A stretch of DNA of 64,000 nt from Devosia rhodophyticola. GTDB taxonomy: Bacteria; Pseudomonadota; Alphaproteobacteria; Rhizobiales; Devosiaceae. This document shows positions 1 through 8,871 of this stretch, piece after piece. Both the position numbers and the translations under genes were made by a program. The DNA lies in contig NZ_CP118247.1 of the NCBI RefSeq assembly GCF_028816475.1, positions 3,092,001 to 3,156,000 of the forward strand. The letters run 5' to 3'. Every line of letters starts with the position of its first letter. Position 1 is the first letter of the stretch. Below the pieces are notes generated by a model. It worked only from the letters and a program-made list of their open reading frames with translations, did not search any database and was not told the DNA's origin.

Positions 1-577
1 TGGGGTGATGCAGAAGGCAATGACAGATGCGGTGGCTGAGGTCTGGGCGTCCCGCGCACCTGATTTGCCTATAGATACGCCCGAAGAAATGGTCGTTCTG
101 GCCTCAATTGTCGAAAAAGAGACGGGCATTTCAACCGAGCGCCCCGAAGTGGCGGCCGTATTCGTAAATCGGCTGAAACAGAGTATGCGGCTGCAGTCAG
201 ATCCTACGATCATCTATGGAATTACCAAGGGGGAATCCAAGCTGGGACGTGGGTTGAAGCGCTCGGAAATCGAGCAGCAAACGCCTTTCAATACTTATCA
301 GATTGATGGTTTGCCGCCGACGCCAATTGCCAATCCGGGCATTGATGCCATCAAGGCGGTAGCCCATCCTGATAGCCACGACTACCTCTATTTCGTGGCA
401 GCGACGGCCAACCCATCGGATGGTCATATCTTTGCAACTAACTACAAGGATCATCGCGCCAATGTCGCAAAATTGCGTGCCATTGAACGTGAGGCGGCGA
501 AAAATGCTGAGGCTGATGTTGAAGCTGCCAAGGATGCGATAGAAGCCGACCAAGCGGGTGAAGCGGCACCTCAATAA
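1..577 (+). CDS. mltG: Endolytic murein transglycosylase MltG, C-terminal part (cut by window edge)
   Basis: This is the C-terminal ~190 residues of a YceG/MltG-family protein; the reading frame is open to the left edge, so the membrane anchor and N-terminal half lie outside the window. MltG is an inner-membrane lytic transglycosylase that cuts nascent peptidoglycan strands and ends their elongation. The family signature is present: 'LASIVEKET' carries the catalytic glutamate, and 'LQSDPTIIYG', 'PFNTYQIDGLPPTPIANPG' and the 'YLYFVA...GHIFATNYKDH' block follow in the usual order. The last ~30 residues are an Ala/Glu/Asp-rich tail. The gene ends 94 bp before gmk on the same strand, so the two are probably co-transcribed. 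Confidence 0.93.
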   Translation, partial: GVMQKAMTDAVAEVWASRAPDLPIDTPEEMVVLASIVEKETGISTERPEVAAVFVNRLKQSMRLQSDPTIIYGITKGESKLGRGLKRSEIEQQTPFNTYQIDGLPPTPIANPGIDAIKAVAHPDSHDYLYFVAATANPSDGHIFATNYKDHRANVAKLRAIEREAAKNAEADVEAAKDAIEADQAGEAAPQ

Positions 578-671
578 TCGGGCGCTGATCGGATGCTGGT
601 CTTGACCTCCCAACGATGATCGATCAACTAGGCGTCCAAGACTTTTCGGACAAGCAGGGCAGGGTATCGGA

Positions 672-1310
672 ATGGAATATGCACGTCGCGGCGTCATGCT
701 GGTCATTGCATCGCCATCGGGTGCGGGTAAATCCTCGATATCGCGTTCGCTGTTTGGGCAGGATCCCAATATCCGTTTGTCCGTATCCGTGACCACGCGC
801 GCGCGGCGGACCGATGAGGTGGACGGCACGCACTATTACTTCATTGATGTACCGACCTTTGAGCGTATGAGGGCAAATGATGAATTGCTCGAGTGGGCGC
901 AGGTTCACGACAATTTTTATGGCACGCCACGGGCCAAAGTCGAAGAACAGCTCTCGGTTGGCAACGATATTCTGTTCGACATAGATTATCAGGGCACGTT
1001 GCAGCTTTACGAGAAAAGCCGCGCCGACATGGTGACGGTGTTCATTTTGCCACCCACGATCAAGGAATTGCGGGCGCGGCTCGAGCGACGGGCGCAGGAC
1101 AGTGTTGGCACAATTGAAAAGCGCTTGCGCAATGCCAAGCTTGAGATGCAGCACTACAACGAGTACGACTACATCATTATCAACGATGATCTGGAGGCGT
1201 CGTCACAAAAGGTGCGTTCGATTTTGGCCGCTGCCCGGCTGACCCGTCCACGGCTGATACAACTGGACGATTTCGTGAAAGATCTGCAATTGCAGATCGA
1301 CCAGCTATAG
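672..1310 (+). CDS. gmk: Guanylate kinase
   Basis: Guanylate kinase phosphorylates GMP to GDP with ATP in the cytoplasm. The 212-residue length is normal for the family. The P-loop 'SPSGAGKSS' lies at residues 14-22, followed by the GMP-binding stretch 'SVTTRARRTDEVDGTHYYF' and 'ILFDIDYQG'; the lid-region arginines are in 'RLERRAQDS'. The ATG at 672 is preceded by the purine-rich 'cagggcagggtatcgg'. The gene follows mltG directly; the yicC gene often found between them in relatives is absent. Its 3' end converges on rsmA with only 10 bp between the two stop codons. Confidence 0.95.
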   Translation: MEYARRGVMLVIASPSGAGKSSISRSLFGQDPNIRLSVSVTTRARRTDEVDGTHYYFIDVPTFERMRANDELLEWAQVHDNFYGTPRAKVEEQLSVGNDILFDIDYQGTLQLYEKSRADMVTVFILPPTIKELRARLERRAQDSVGTIEKRLRNAKLEMQHYNEYDYIIINDDLEASSQKVRSILAAARLTRPRLIQLDDFVKDLQLQIDQL

Positions 1311-1320
1311 GCCCGTTTTT

Positions 1321-2169
1321 CTAGGCGTTTCGGAGTGCCGGGAGCGCGCGGGCCATGGCCAGGAAGGCCTGGATTGGTAGCTCTTCGGCCCGTTCGTTGC
1401 CTTGGAGCCCCGCGGTTTTGAGCAGGGCCGGGACTGCAACACCTAGCGATTTAAGGCTCTGACGCACCATTTTTCGGCGCTGGCCGAAGGCGGCCTTGGT
1501 GACGTTCTCGAGGTCGCGGACAGCCACCGTGGGATCGACCGCACGTGGCTTGAGGTGAACGACAGCCGAAGTCACGTTGGGCTGTGGGGTAAAGGCCTCG
1601 CGGCTGACATTGAAGGCAATTCTCGCTTCGCTGCGCCATCCCGCCAGAACCGCCAGGCGTCCATAGGCTTCATCGCCGGGGTGGGCGCAGATGCGCTCGG
1701 CCACTTCGCGCTGGAACATCAGCGTAAGGCTTTCAAAGAACGGCGGCCACGGCGCGGTGGTCAGCCAGCCCGTCAACAGGGGCGTAGCTATATTGTAGGG
1801 CAAGTTGGCGATAATGCGGGTCGGCCCGGCGGCCAAAGAGTGGTAGTCGACCTCCAGAGCATCGCCTGAGACGACGGTAAGTTTGCCGGGGTAGGCGTCA
1901 GCGATCTGGGCGAGGGCGGGCATGGTGCGCGGGTCCCGCTCAATGGCGATCACTTCGGCTGCCCCTTCAGCGAGCAGAGCGCGTGTTAGCCCGCCTGGGC
2001 CAGGGCCCACTTCGATAACGCGGACACCCGTGAGTGCCCCTCCTACGCGGGCTATTCGGGCCGTCAGATTGAGATCGAGCAGGAAGTTCTGGCCCAGTTC
2101 CTTTTTGGCGCGCAGGCCATGTTTGGCAATGACTTCGCGAAGGGGCGGCAGCGCGTCGATCTGGCTCAT
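1321..2169 (-). CDS. rsmA: 16S rRNA (adenine1518-N6/adenine1519-N6)-dimethyltransferase
   Basis: RsmA (KsgA) dimethylates the two adjacent adenosines in the 3'-terminal hairpin of 16S rRNA during late 30S assembly, using S-adenosylmethionine. The protein is 282 residues, a typical length. It begins with the family's '[11 protein letters not shown]' segment; the SAM-binding motif '[10 protein letters not shown]' lies near residue 55, and the catalytic 'NLPYN' near 122. The C-terminal helical domain with '[15 protein letters not shown]' is intact. The ATG at 2169 abuts the pdxA stop codon, so it is the last gene of the lptF-lptG-lptD-surA-pdxA-rsmA operon. Confidence 0.95.
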   Translation of the reverse strand: MSQIDALPPLREVIAKHGLRAKKELGQNFLLDLNLTARIARVGGALTGVRVIEVGPGPGGLTRALLAEGAAEVIAIERDPRTMPALAQIADAYPGKLTVVSGDALEVDYHSLAAGPTRIIANLPYNIATPLLTGWLTTAPWPPFFESLTLMFQREVAERICAHPGDEAYGRLAVLAGWRSEARIAFNVSREAFTPQPNVTSAVVHLKPRAVDPTVAVRDLENVTKAAFGQRRKMVRQSLKSLGVAVPALLKTAGLQGNERAEELPIQAFLAMARALPALRNA

Positions 2170-3170
2170 TCAATCGCGTCCACGCGTCAACTCGTCCGCC
2201 ACCCGGACTGCCGCGAGGAGGCTTCGCGTTGAACCACGACCGGTTCCGGCGAGTTCAAATGCGGTACCATGATCGGGCGAAGTGCGCACAATTGGTAACC
2301 CCAGGGTAACGTTGACGGCCTCTTCAAATGCTATTGTTTTGATCGGGATCAATGCCTGATCATGGTACATGGCGATGACCACGTCGTACCTGCGCCAATG
2401 GCGGGGATAAAAAAGTGTATCGGCGGGGAAGGGGCCTTCGACGTTGATGCCATTATAGCGCAGCTGATCGATGGCCGGGCCGATGACGTCGAGTTCTTCG
2501 GTCCCGATGTTACCGCTTTCCCCGGCATGCGGATTTAGACCTGCGACGGCAATGCGCGGCTGGCTGATGCCAAAGCGAAGTCGCAAATCATAATGGGCGG
2601 CGTTGATGGTTTCTACGATGCTGTTCCGCGTCAATTTTGCCGGGACATCCTTGAGGGGCGTGTGGATGGTAACCGGAATGACGCGCAGATCGCCGTGGGC
2701 GAGCATCATGACAGGCCGACGCTCCTTGCCACCGTTGGCGCAAAGGTAAGCCAGAAACTCGGTATGGCCGGGATGCTTGAAGCCAGCGTGATAGAGCGCC
2801 GCCTTGTGGATAGGAGCGGTGACCAGCGCGCGACACGTACCGGTCTGGACGGAGGCCACGGCCTGCTCGATAGCGCCAATGACTACTTTGCCAGTAAGGG
2901 CACTCGCTTTGCCGGGACTATCGGAAATGAGCCCGGCAATCGAAACGACTGGTAAGGCATCGGCAAAGATCTTTTGGGCCTCACCGGCATTGACGGCCGC
3001 AATGTCAAGTTTCAGGCCAAGCCTTTTGGCCCGCGTCTGCAAAAATCCGCATTGCCGAACAGGCAAAAGGGCGGAAGATCGTGCTTGGTGCGGTTTTCAT
3101 AAAGTTGAAGGATGAGGTCCGGACCTATACCGGCCGGCTCCCCCATGCTGATGGCAAGCGGCTTTTCCAT
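2170..3170 (-). CDS. pdxA: 4-hydroxythreonine-4-phosphate dehydrogenase, frameshifted in this sequence
   Basis: PdxA oxidises 4-phosphohydroxy-L-threonine in the DXP-dependent pyridoxal 5'-phosphate pathway. Downstream of the shift the frame encodes most of the enzyme, including 'HPGHTEFLA', 'GLNPHAGESG' and 'MYHDQALIPIK', the metal-ligand regions of the family. No proper start exists in that frame. The true N-terminus, beginning at ATG 3168-3170 with 'MEKPLAISMGEPAGIGPDL', is encoded in another frame and runs to '...FGNADF'. The two parts join perfectly if one T is added to the T5 run (A5 on the plus strand at 3041-3045), giving a 333-residue protein of normal length. Its position between surA and rsmA matches the usual operon. 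It is either a real one-base deletion or, more likely, a sequencing error. Confidence 0.9.
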
Positions 3171-3224
3171 TCTGCCCCCAATACGCAGAACAACAGTGTG
3201 CGCCCGGTTTTCCGGGCGCTACTA

Positions 3225-4142
3225 TCAATTGTAGATGATTTTTGCGCGGCTGCGCAGGTCTTCAAGATAATTGTTGGCCTTGGTTTCAAGGGCAGCGTTG
3301 CCAGCATTGGCGCGGAGATCGCTTTTGATAAAGGTCAAGTCCTCGGCCTCGGCCTTCTCGCAAACAGCGAGCATGGACACACCACTGTTCATGACACGGG
3401 GACGCGTGATGCCGCCCACGTTGAGCCCGGCCAATTCCTTGGCAACAGCTTCAGGCAACTGTGTCGCATTACGTCGACCCAAGTCGATGACCGCGGCGTC
3501 GGTATAGTTGAGCGACAAGTCGACTGCAGTGTCACAGCCCTTGAACTGCTGGCGATAACGATTTGCCTGCGAGGTGCGTCCACTAGCACCGCGTCCGCCA
3601 GGCGCCACGAAAATCACTTCCTTCAAAATATAGTCGAAGCCATTGTAGGCATTCATCTTTGCGGCAGCCTGCTGGTCTAACTCCAATTCTGAAACCTGAA
3701 CTTGGGGCATGATGGCGGATTCGGTGATGCCGTTCCACGCGATGGCGGCCCGAAGACGATCTTGCAGTGATTCAATGCTGACACCCTGTCCCTGAAGCAT
3801 TTGGGTCAACTTGTCCTTGCTGATCTTGATATTGCGGGCGACCTGCTGGTAGGCGCTGTCTACTTGCGCGTTGGAGACATTGATCCCCAGCCGCTTGGCT
3901 TCCTGCATTTGCAGTGCTTCGTCGATTAACTGCTTGGTCGCGCCAGTCCGTCCGGTCTTGTTGCCTTCGAGCGAGAAAAGCTTGACGCGCTGGGCAATCT
4001 GCACGTCAGTAATTGGCTGGCCGTTCACCGTCACCTTGACCGCGGCGGCTTGGCTCGGCGCTGCCGCTGCAAGACACAGAACTGCCCCGAGTAGAACAGC
4101 TCCAGCGGCCCGTTTCATTTGAGCAATCGCCATCATCTTCAT
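3225..4142 (-). CDS. Periplasmic SurA-like chaperone/peptidyl-prolyl isomerase
   Basis: This 305-residue protein starts with a basic stretch and a hydrophobic core ending in an 'APSQAAA' signal-peptidase-like site near residue 33. It is therefore expected in the periplasm. The segment 'VKVTVNGQPITDVQIAQRV...LIDEALQMQEAKRLGINVS' is characteristic of the SurA N-terminal chaperone domain; the C-terminal half resembles a single parvulin-type domain but lacks clear catalytic motifs. SurA assists folding of outer-membrane beta-barrels, LptD being a known client in enterobacteria. It lies between lptD and pdxA, the classical surA position. It is shorter than E. coli SurA, which has two parvulin domains. 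The ATG at 4142 is chosen because the signal peptide follows directly. Confidence 0.85.
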   Translation of the reverse strand: MKMMAIAQMKRAAGAVLLGAVLCLAAAAPSQAAAVKVTVNGQPITDVQIAQRVKLFSLEGNKTGRTGATKQLIDEALQMQEAKRLGINVSNAQVDSAYQQVARNIKISKDKLTQMLQGQGVSIESLQDRLRAAIAWNGITESAIMPQVQVSELELDQQAAAKMNAYNGFDYILKEVIFVAPGGRGASGRTSQANRYRQQFKGCDTAVDLSLNYTDAAVIDLGRRNATQLPEAVAKELAGLNVGGITRPRVMNSGVSMLAVCEKAEAEDLTFIKSDLRANAGNAALETKANNYLEDLRSRAKIIYN

Positions 4143-4203
4143 CCGTCAGTTGTTGGCACTAGAGCCAATGGTTGCTGCGCAACGTGCTAGGCAAAAATTG
4201 CGG

Positions 4204-6507
4204 CTAAAATCCGGGCAGATTGCCTGTGTAGCCAACATTGAAACCCGCCGGGGCTTTCAACTTGACCGAACCAGTAATCCGCGTTTCATCAGGGCTGGTA
4301 TGTGTGGGCCCCGTTCGGCTCGCCGTAGCCTGCAGCAAGAGGTAGCCATCGTCATACTGCAATTCGCCCCCTACCTGCAACCAGCTGTTGGCGCGCAAAT
4401 CCCAATATGTACTGCCAGCGACAGACCAGTAATCGGCAATTTTCAGGCGGAGGCTGGTGCCGATTTCGTGTTGGTCATCCAGCACACCAGTAGCCGCGTT
4501 GGCGGCGATGAAGTCGTAGTCCAGCAGCGCCGAAAAGTTCGCATTGGCATAGCTGACGCCAAGTCCCGCGCGTGAAACCCCGCCGGTTGTGGTGTCAATC
4601 TGGACTTTTCCGCCGCCCATGATACCGGCAGTCATTGCACCATAGGCGCCGATGACTGCATAGGAGGAGGATATGTCCATGCCTGAACCAAGGCCGGTTT
4701 GTGCCTGGTCGGGCATGGCAAACGCATTGGGCCCCGCCAATTGGAAGGATTGACCGGCAATCAACTCAAGGTAGCTGCCGTCTGTGAAGTTGGCCTGATA
4801 GCGGCCGCCAATATTGGCCCTGAGGCCCGTTTCCTGACGATCTGAGCCCGAGAAACGATTATAGCTGAACAAATTTGTGTCATCGAAAACAAAGCTTTGG
4901 GCATTGTCATTGGTGATGCCGACGGCCGTGGTATCGCTGCCGCGATAAACCAGCTGTGCAATTGGTTCAATCAATTGAACGGTGGACCCGTCACTGGCAG
5001 CCATGGGGAAGCGGACATCCATCGCTGCTATCGGGGTGGCGCTGAACAATGATGTCGCGCCGCCGGGGAAAGTGCCGGTGCCATCGTATTGGGCAAGATC
5101 AAGGCGGGTGCCGAGATAAGGCGTAGCAACGAAGCCACCTGCTCCAATATACTGATTTTGCCAGCCGGCCTGCAGGGCAACATGAAGCTTGTTACCCGCG
5201 TAGCCGAATTTATAGGGCACGCCATTTATGGTGCGGGTCGGCGGTTCGTCGCTGCGCTGGATCCCTAGGAGGCGGCCGGATAACTCAAACTGGCCCATGC
5301 CTTGGGCTAGCCGTGTGACATTGTCAAACCGGACGACCGGCAAATTGCTGCCCTGGCGGTTTTGGGCTGCAGCAGTGACTTCGCCCAGCTGATTGAATTG
5401 TTGCAATCGGGCGTCGATGAATGTGTCCTGCGTCAGGTTTTGCGCATAAACTTCATTGATGCTCGATTTGTCGGTCGACAACGCATAGTCGCTAAAATAG
5501 GCGGCGTCGGTAAAGGCAGTATACGACCAACCTACTGTCCAGTCCTGAACCGGGCGAAATTCGCCTGATGTCTGAATGGCACCGCGCCAATCACGATCAC
5601 CGATACGACCGGCAAATTTGGAGCGCCCGAACTGATAGAGGCCCGATGCCTTGATGCGGATGGCACCATTGTCAAATCGTTGTCGCCATTCTGCGCCGAC
5701 CAGCAAACCCTGCTGGCTCAACAGTGTTGGCGTCAGAATTACGTCGGTATAGCGGCTGCTGTAAGCGCGATAGGGGACGGTGACCTTGGTTCCGTAATCC
5801 TCGCTATAGTCGACAGAAATGGTTTCGATGTCGTCGAGAATGGTGTCGCTGGTATCGGGCAACCACAGAAATGGCAGCCAGGCGATTGGTATGCCCAACA
5901 CCTCGAGATGCGGTTGCTCCATATAGAGCGAACCATCCAGCTCGTTGGTGGTGATGGTTCTTGCCGAAACGGACCAACCAATGCGGCGACCCTTGTCGTC
6001 AACGCAACTGCCGCAGGGCGTGTATTTCGCGTTGGTCAACAAGGTCTGGAGCGCTGCGTCGTAGTCGGCGCTGTCGGCGGTCAGGCGCGAACCATCATAG
6101 GCCGTGATGGTGAAGCTGGAGATCAGGGCCCTCTTCATGCCCCCGGTCATACTGAAGTTTTCGGTTTCAAGTACGTTGCCGGAGGGATCAATAATCGTAA
6201 CGGTGCCAATAAATTTAACATCGTTCGTCTGTCGATTGAAGACCAGTCTTTGGCCCTTGATCCGGTAACGATCATAGTCGAATACAACATCGCCAATGGC
6301 AGTGATGATGCCTGTTTTTGCATCAAACGTCAGCGATTGTGCATCGACCGCAGCGGGCGCGTCGTCGCTGATTGGCGCGTTAAACAGATCTTGGGGCATC
6401 AGGCTTTGCCCGAGTGTCGTACCGCCGATGCACAAGCTGATCGCTGCGCTCGCAATGGCGAGTCGCACCAAGCCTGGTGTTAGCATCTGTCGATTTACGC
6501 TCGTCAC
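4204..6507 (-). CDS. lptD: LPS-assembly outer-membrane protein LptD
   Basis: LptD is the outer-membrane beta-barrel that, with LptE, inserts lipopolysaccharide into the outer leaflet. The 767-residue product has an N-terminal export signal, then an LptA/OstA-like jellyroll ('LTFDAKTGIITAIGDVVFDY', 'TNDVKFIG', 'LTADSADYD'), a 'TPCGSC' cysteine pair, and a long C-terminal barrel region rich in alternating aromatic/hydrophobic residues that ends in phenylalanine. The GTG at 6505-6507 overlaps the lptG stop codon as GTGA, which supports translational coupling; an ATG at 6484-6486 is the alternative start. Genes upstream encode the two permease subunits of the same export machine. Confidence 0.92.
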   Translation of the reverse strand: MTSVNRQMLTPGLVRLAIASAAISLCIGGTTLGQSLMPQDLFNAPISDDAPAAVDAQSLTFDAKTGIITAIGDVVFDYDRYRIKGQRLVFNRQTNDVKFIGTVTIIDPSGNVLETENFSMTGGMKRALISSFTITAYDGSRLTADSADYDAALQTLLTNAKYTPCGSCVDDKGRRIGWSVSARTITTNELDGSLYMEQPHLEVLGIPIAWLPFLWLPDTSDTILDDIETISVDYSEDYGTKVTVPYRAYSSRYTDVILTPTLLSQQGLLVGAEWRQRFDNGAIRIKASGLYQFGRSKFAGRIGDRDWRGAIQTSGEFRPVQDWTVGWSYTAFTDAAYFSDYALSTDKSSINEVYAQNLTQDTFIDARLQQFNQLGEVTAAAQNRQGSNLPVVRFDNVTRLAQGMGQFELSGRLLGIQRSDEPPTRTINGVPYKFGYAGNKLHVALQAGWQNQYIGAGGFVATPYLGTRLDLAQYDGTGTFPGGATSLFSATPIAAMDVRFPMAASDGSTVQLIEPIAQLVYRGSDTTAVGITNDNAQSFVFDDTNLFSYNRFSGSDRQETGLRANIGGRYQANFTDGSYLELIAGQSFQLAGPNAFAMPDQAQTGLGSGMDISSSYAVIGAYGAMTAGIMGGGKVQIDTTTGGVSRAGLGVSYANANFSALLDYDFIAANAATGVLDDQHEIGTSLRLKIADYWSVAGSTYWDLRANSWLQVGGELQYDDGYLLLQATASRTGPTHTSPDETRITGSVKLKAPAGFNVGYTGNLPGF

Positions 6508-7574
6508 GTTCGCCCGTCCTCCTTGTAGAGGAGTACAGTTACTCCGATGACGATCGCCACAACGGCCGGCCCAATTGCTGCAAACCCCGGATCGAGTACG
6601 CCGCTGGACCCTGCTCGGTCAGCCATCTCGGTAATCATAAAAACCACAAAACCCAAAACGATCCCGTAGAGGATCGCTGCACCATATTTATCGGACCTTC
6701 GATAACCTGCGGTAAATGCAAATGCAATTAGCAGCGAGCCGCAAAGCACAAGCGGCAACGCCAATAGTTTGATGACCCGCATTTGTGCGGCCGCATGAAT
6801 GCTCGGATCGGCGACCCCCCGGTTAAGCAGGTCCATCAACTCAAAAATGGTCATGTCTTCGGTGGAGGAAAGCTTCAAGCTGATTTCAGCCGGGGTCGAT
6901 GTTGTGGGCAAAGTGTAATTGGGGAGGGGTTCGGGAGGGCGGTCGGGACTATCGCCGACAGCACCAGTTAGCAGCCAATGTCCATTGATGAGGCTGGCCT
7001 TATCTGCCGTAATGCGTTTTTGGGTGATTGCGCCAACGTTGAAAATGGTGACGCCGTTGAGAACGGCGCCGCCGGGTTCCATGCCGAGAGCCATCAAGAC
7101 ATAGCGCGTATCGCCGCTGCGCTGTTCGAGCCAAATTTCACCGGGCGGGGTGAGCGATGCGGCGGCGCCGGGCGGGGTGGGGCTCAATTCACGATTGATC
7201 CGGGTGCTTATTGTTTCAAGCCCCACAGATACCACCAGTGTTGCCAGAAACAGACCGATGAGCGGAGCGCGCACTACGCGCCAGATTGAGATGCCGCTGG
7301 CGTTGATGACTGTCAGCTCGCGATGTGACTTGAGATCCATTATCCCCAATATGGCGCCCATCAGCACTGTTACGGGCAGGGTCTTAATGGTCCAGCGTAC
7401 CGCGCTGGCCATTACCATCAGAATTGCGACTGGGGTGCCAAATTTTCCCGACACATGTTGAAAGCGCCATGTGTCCAACGATTCGACCAGCGCAATTATG
7501 CAATAGATGACGAGCAGCGTTACGCCAATCCGGCCAGCAAGTCGTCGCAGTACCAGCCAGTCAATCGTGTTCAT
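6504..7574 (-). CDS. lptG: LPS export ABC transporter permease LptG
   Basis: LptG is one of two inner-membrane permeases of the LptB2FG transporter that extracts LPS from the inner membrane. From the ATG at 7572-7574 the product is 356 residues, the usual size. There are N-terminal membrane segments ('MNTIDWLVLRRLAGRIGVTL...'), the coupling-helix region 'LKSHRELTVINASGISIWRV', a periplasmic jellyroll domain in the middle, and further membrane helices at the C-terminus. The start is chosen because it overlaps the lptF stop as ATGA and because upstream in-frame sequence does not resemble protein. It in turn overlaps lptD by 4 bp. Confidence 0.92.
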   Translation of the reverse strand: MNTIDWLVLRRLAGRIGVTLLVIYCIIALVESLDTWRFQHVSGKFGTPVAILMVMASAVRWTIKTLPVTVLMGAILGIMDLKSHRELTVINASGISIWRVVRAPLIGLFLATLVVSVGLETISTRINRELSPTPPGAAASLTPPGEIWLEQRSGDTRYVLMALGMEPGGAVLNGVTIFNVGAITQKRITADKASLINGHWLLTGAVGDSPDRPPEPLPNYTLPTTSTPAEISLKLSSTEDMTIFELMDLLNRGVADPSIHAAAQMRVIKLLALPLVLCGSLLIAFAFTAGYRRSDKYGAAILYGIVLGFVVFMITEMADRAGSSGVLDPGFAAIGPAVVAIVIGVTVLLYKEDGRT

Positions 7575-8635
7575 GAGGCCATACCCGGGATTGATCGGGG
7601 ACGGGTGCGCACGAAAATCAGCGTCATGCCGAGGACAATCATGATCATCGCGCCACTGGTGGGGCCGGTGGGACTGTAGGTGCTGACCCCGCGTTCGGCA
7701 AAGCCCATGGCCAACACTGCGGCTTCCATCGGAATAACGAAGCCGGCGCGTCGGCCGCTCGGAAAGCCGCTGATGCCGACAACCAGCACGCATATGCCAA
7801 GGACACGAAGCCCCTCAGCAAACCGGGATGTCAGTGTGTCAATGACCTTGGGAGACCAGCTGGGGCTGTTCATGGCATCCTGAATGATGGTCAGGCTGTC
7901 CTGATCCTGCAGGCCCCCGTCAACTGGAGTGGCGCGTGTCAGCTGATCGATGGCCAAGTCATAGCGGTCAAAGGTGATTTCGGAAAAGCGGCCTGCGTCA
8001 ATGGTTTGCAATGATCCCTTGCGCAATTCCAGCGTGTAGCCTTCGGTGGTGCGGGCGATGGTGGCAGACCGGGCGATGTAAGTTCGGCGAATGTCGGGCT
8101 TGCGCCGGTCGTCGGCAAAGAACTCGTTGATCTGTCCGGTTCCCGAGCGCCCACCGATCAAAAGCAGTACGCCGGGCGTTACCTGCGTGAACCGACCGGG
8201 TTTTAGGGTTGAACTGACCAGATCGGCTGCTATGGCGTTGGTGAGGTCATTGGACTGTCGCGCGGCCAAAGGGGCTATGAAATTGGACAGCGCCAATGCG
8301 CAAATGGCACCGATTATCGCGACCAGTGCCACGGCGCGGAACATGGCACCCATGCCGTTCACGGTGTGCACGATGTGCAATTCATGGCTTGATTGCAGTG
8401 CCTGCAGCGCGCGCGCCAGTCCGATGCCTACGCAAATGAACAGGAATGTCATGGCCAAAGGGGGCAGGTTGAGCAGAGCCTGCCAACCAAGTGTCGCAAT
8501 GCCCTGACCTTTGACCGAAATAAGATCGAAGGCGCGAAGACAACCAACCAGCCACAACAAAAAGCAAACGACAGCGAACAGGATTACTGCGTCGGTTGCA
8601 AACAGGCGCGCCAGGTAAACCGTCAGTCTTTTCAT
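7571..8635 (-). CDS. lptF: LPS export ABC transporter permease LptF
   Basis: LptF pairs with LptG as the membrane part of the LPS extractor. The product is 354 residues from the ATG at 8633-8635 ('MKRLTVYLARLFATDAVILF'). A TTG 60 bp further upstream is possible but adds a Pro-rich leader that does not resemble the family. Membrane helices flank the region 'SSHELHIVHTVNGMGAMFRA', equivalent to the LptG coupling helix, and the central part is the periplasmic beta-jellyroll. It is the first gene of the lpt-surA-pdxA-rsmA operon; the promoter should lie in 8636-8871, shared with divergent pepA. Confidence 0.92.
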   Translation of the reverse strand: MKRLTVYLARLFATDAVILFAVVCFLLWLVGCLRAFDLISVKGQGIATLGWQALLNLPPLAMTFLFICVGIGLARALQALQSSHELHIVHTVNGMGAMFRAVALVAIIGAICALALSNFIAPLAARQSNDLTNAIAADLVSSTLKPGRFTQVTPGVLLLIGGRSGTGQINEFFADDRRKPDIRRTYIARSATIARTTEGYTLELRKGSLQTIDAGRFSEITFDRYDLAIDQLTRATPVDGGLQDQDSLTIIQDAMNSPSWSPKVIDTLTSRFAEGLRVLGICVLVVGISGFPSGRRAGFVIPMEAAVLAMGFAERGVSTYSPTGPTSGAMIMIVLGMTLIFVRTRPRSIPGMAS

Positions 8636-8871
8636 AGGTCTGGGCGCATCCGGGGGTAATGGCGTCGACTGAATGGGGTGCGGCGCTGAATTCAACTAAA
8701 CATTGTTGCAATATTTAGCCAGACTCAAGGGCATGTGCCACATTAGCTTGAATCCATAACGGTTTGAATGTCAGTGTTGCGGGATTGACGCGGACGTCAA
8801 AGCCAATAATTCTTTCCGCTGCCGCGTCCTGCGGCGAAAAAAGTGTTCTCCTGCCAGCAAGGCCATTCTTT

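Noticed and set aside
7575..7793. Extended N-terminus of LptG
   Set aside because: The added residues are an out-of-frame translation of lptF; the ATGA overlap at 7571-7574 fixes the start.
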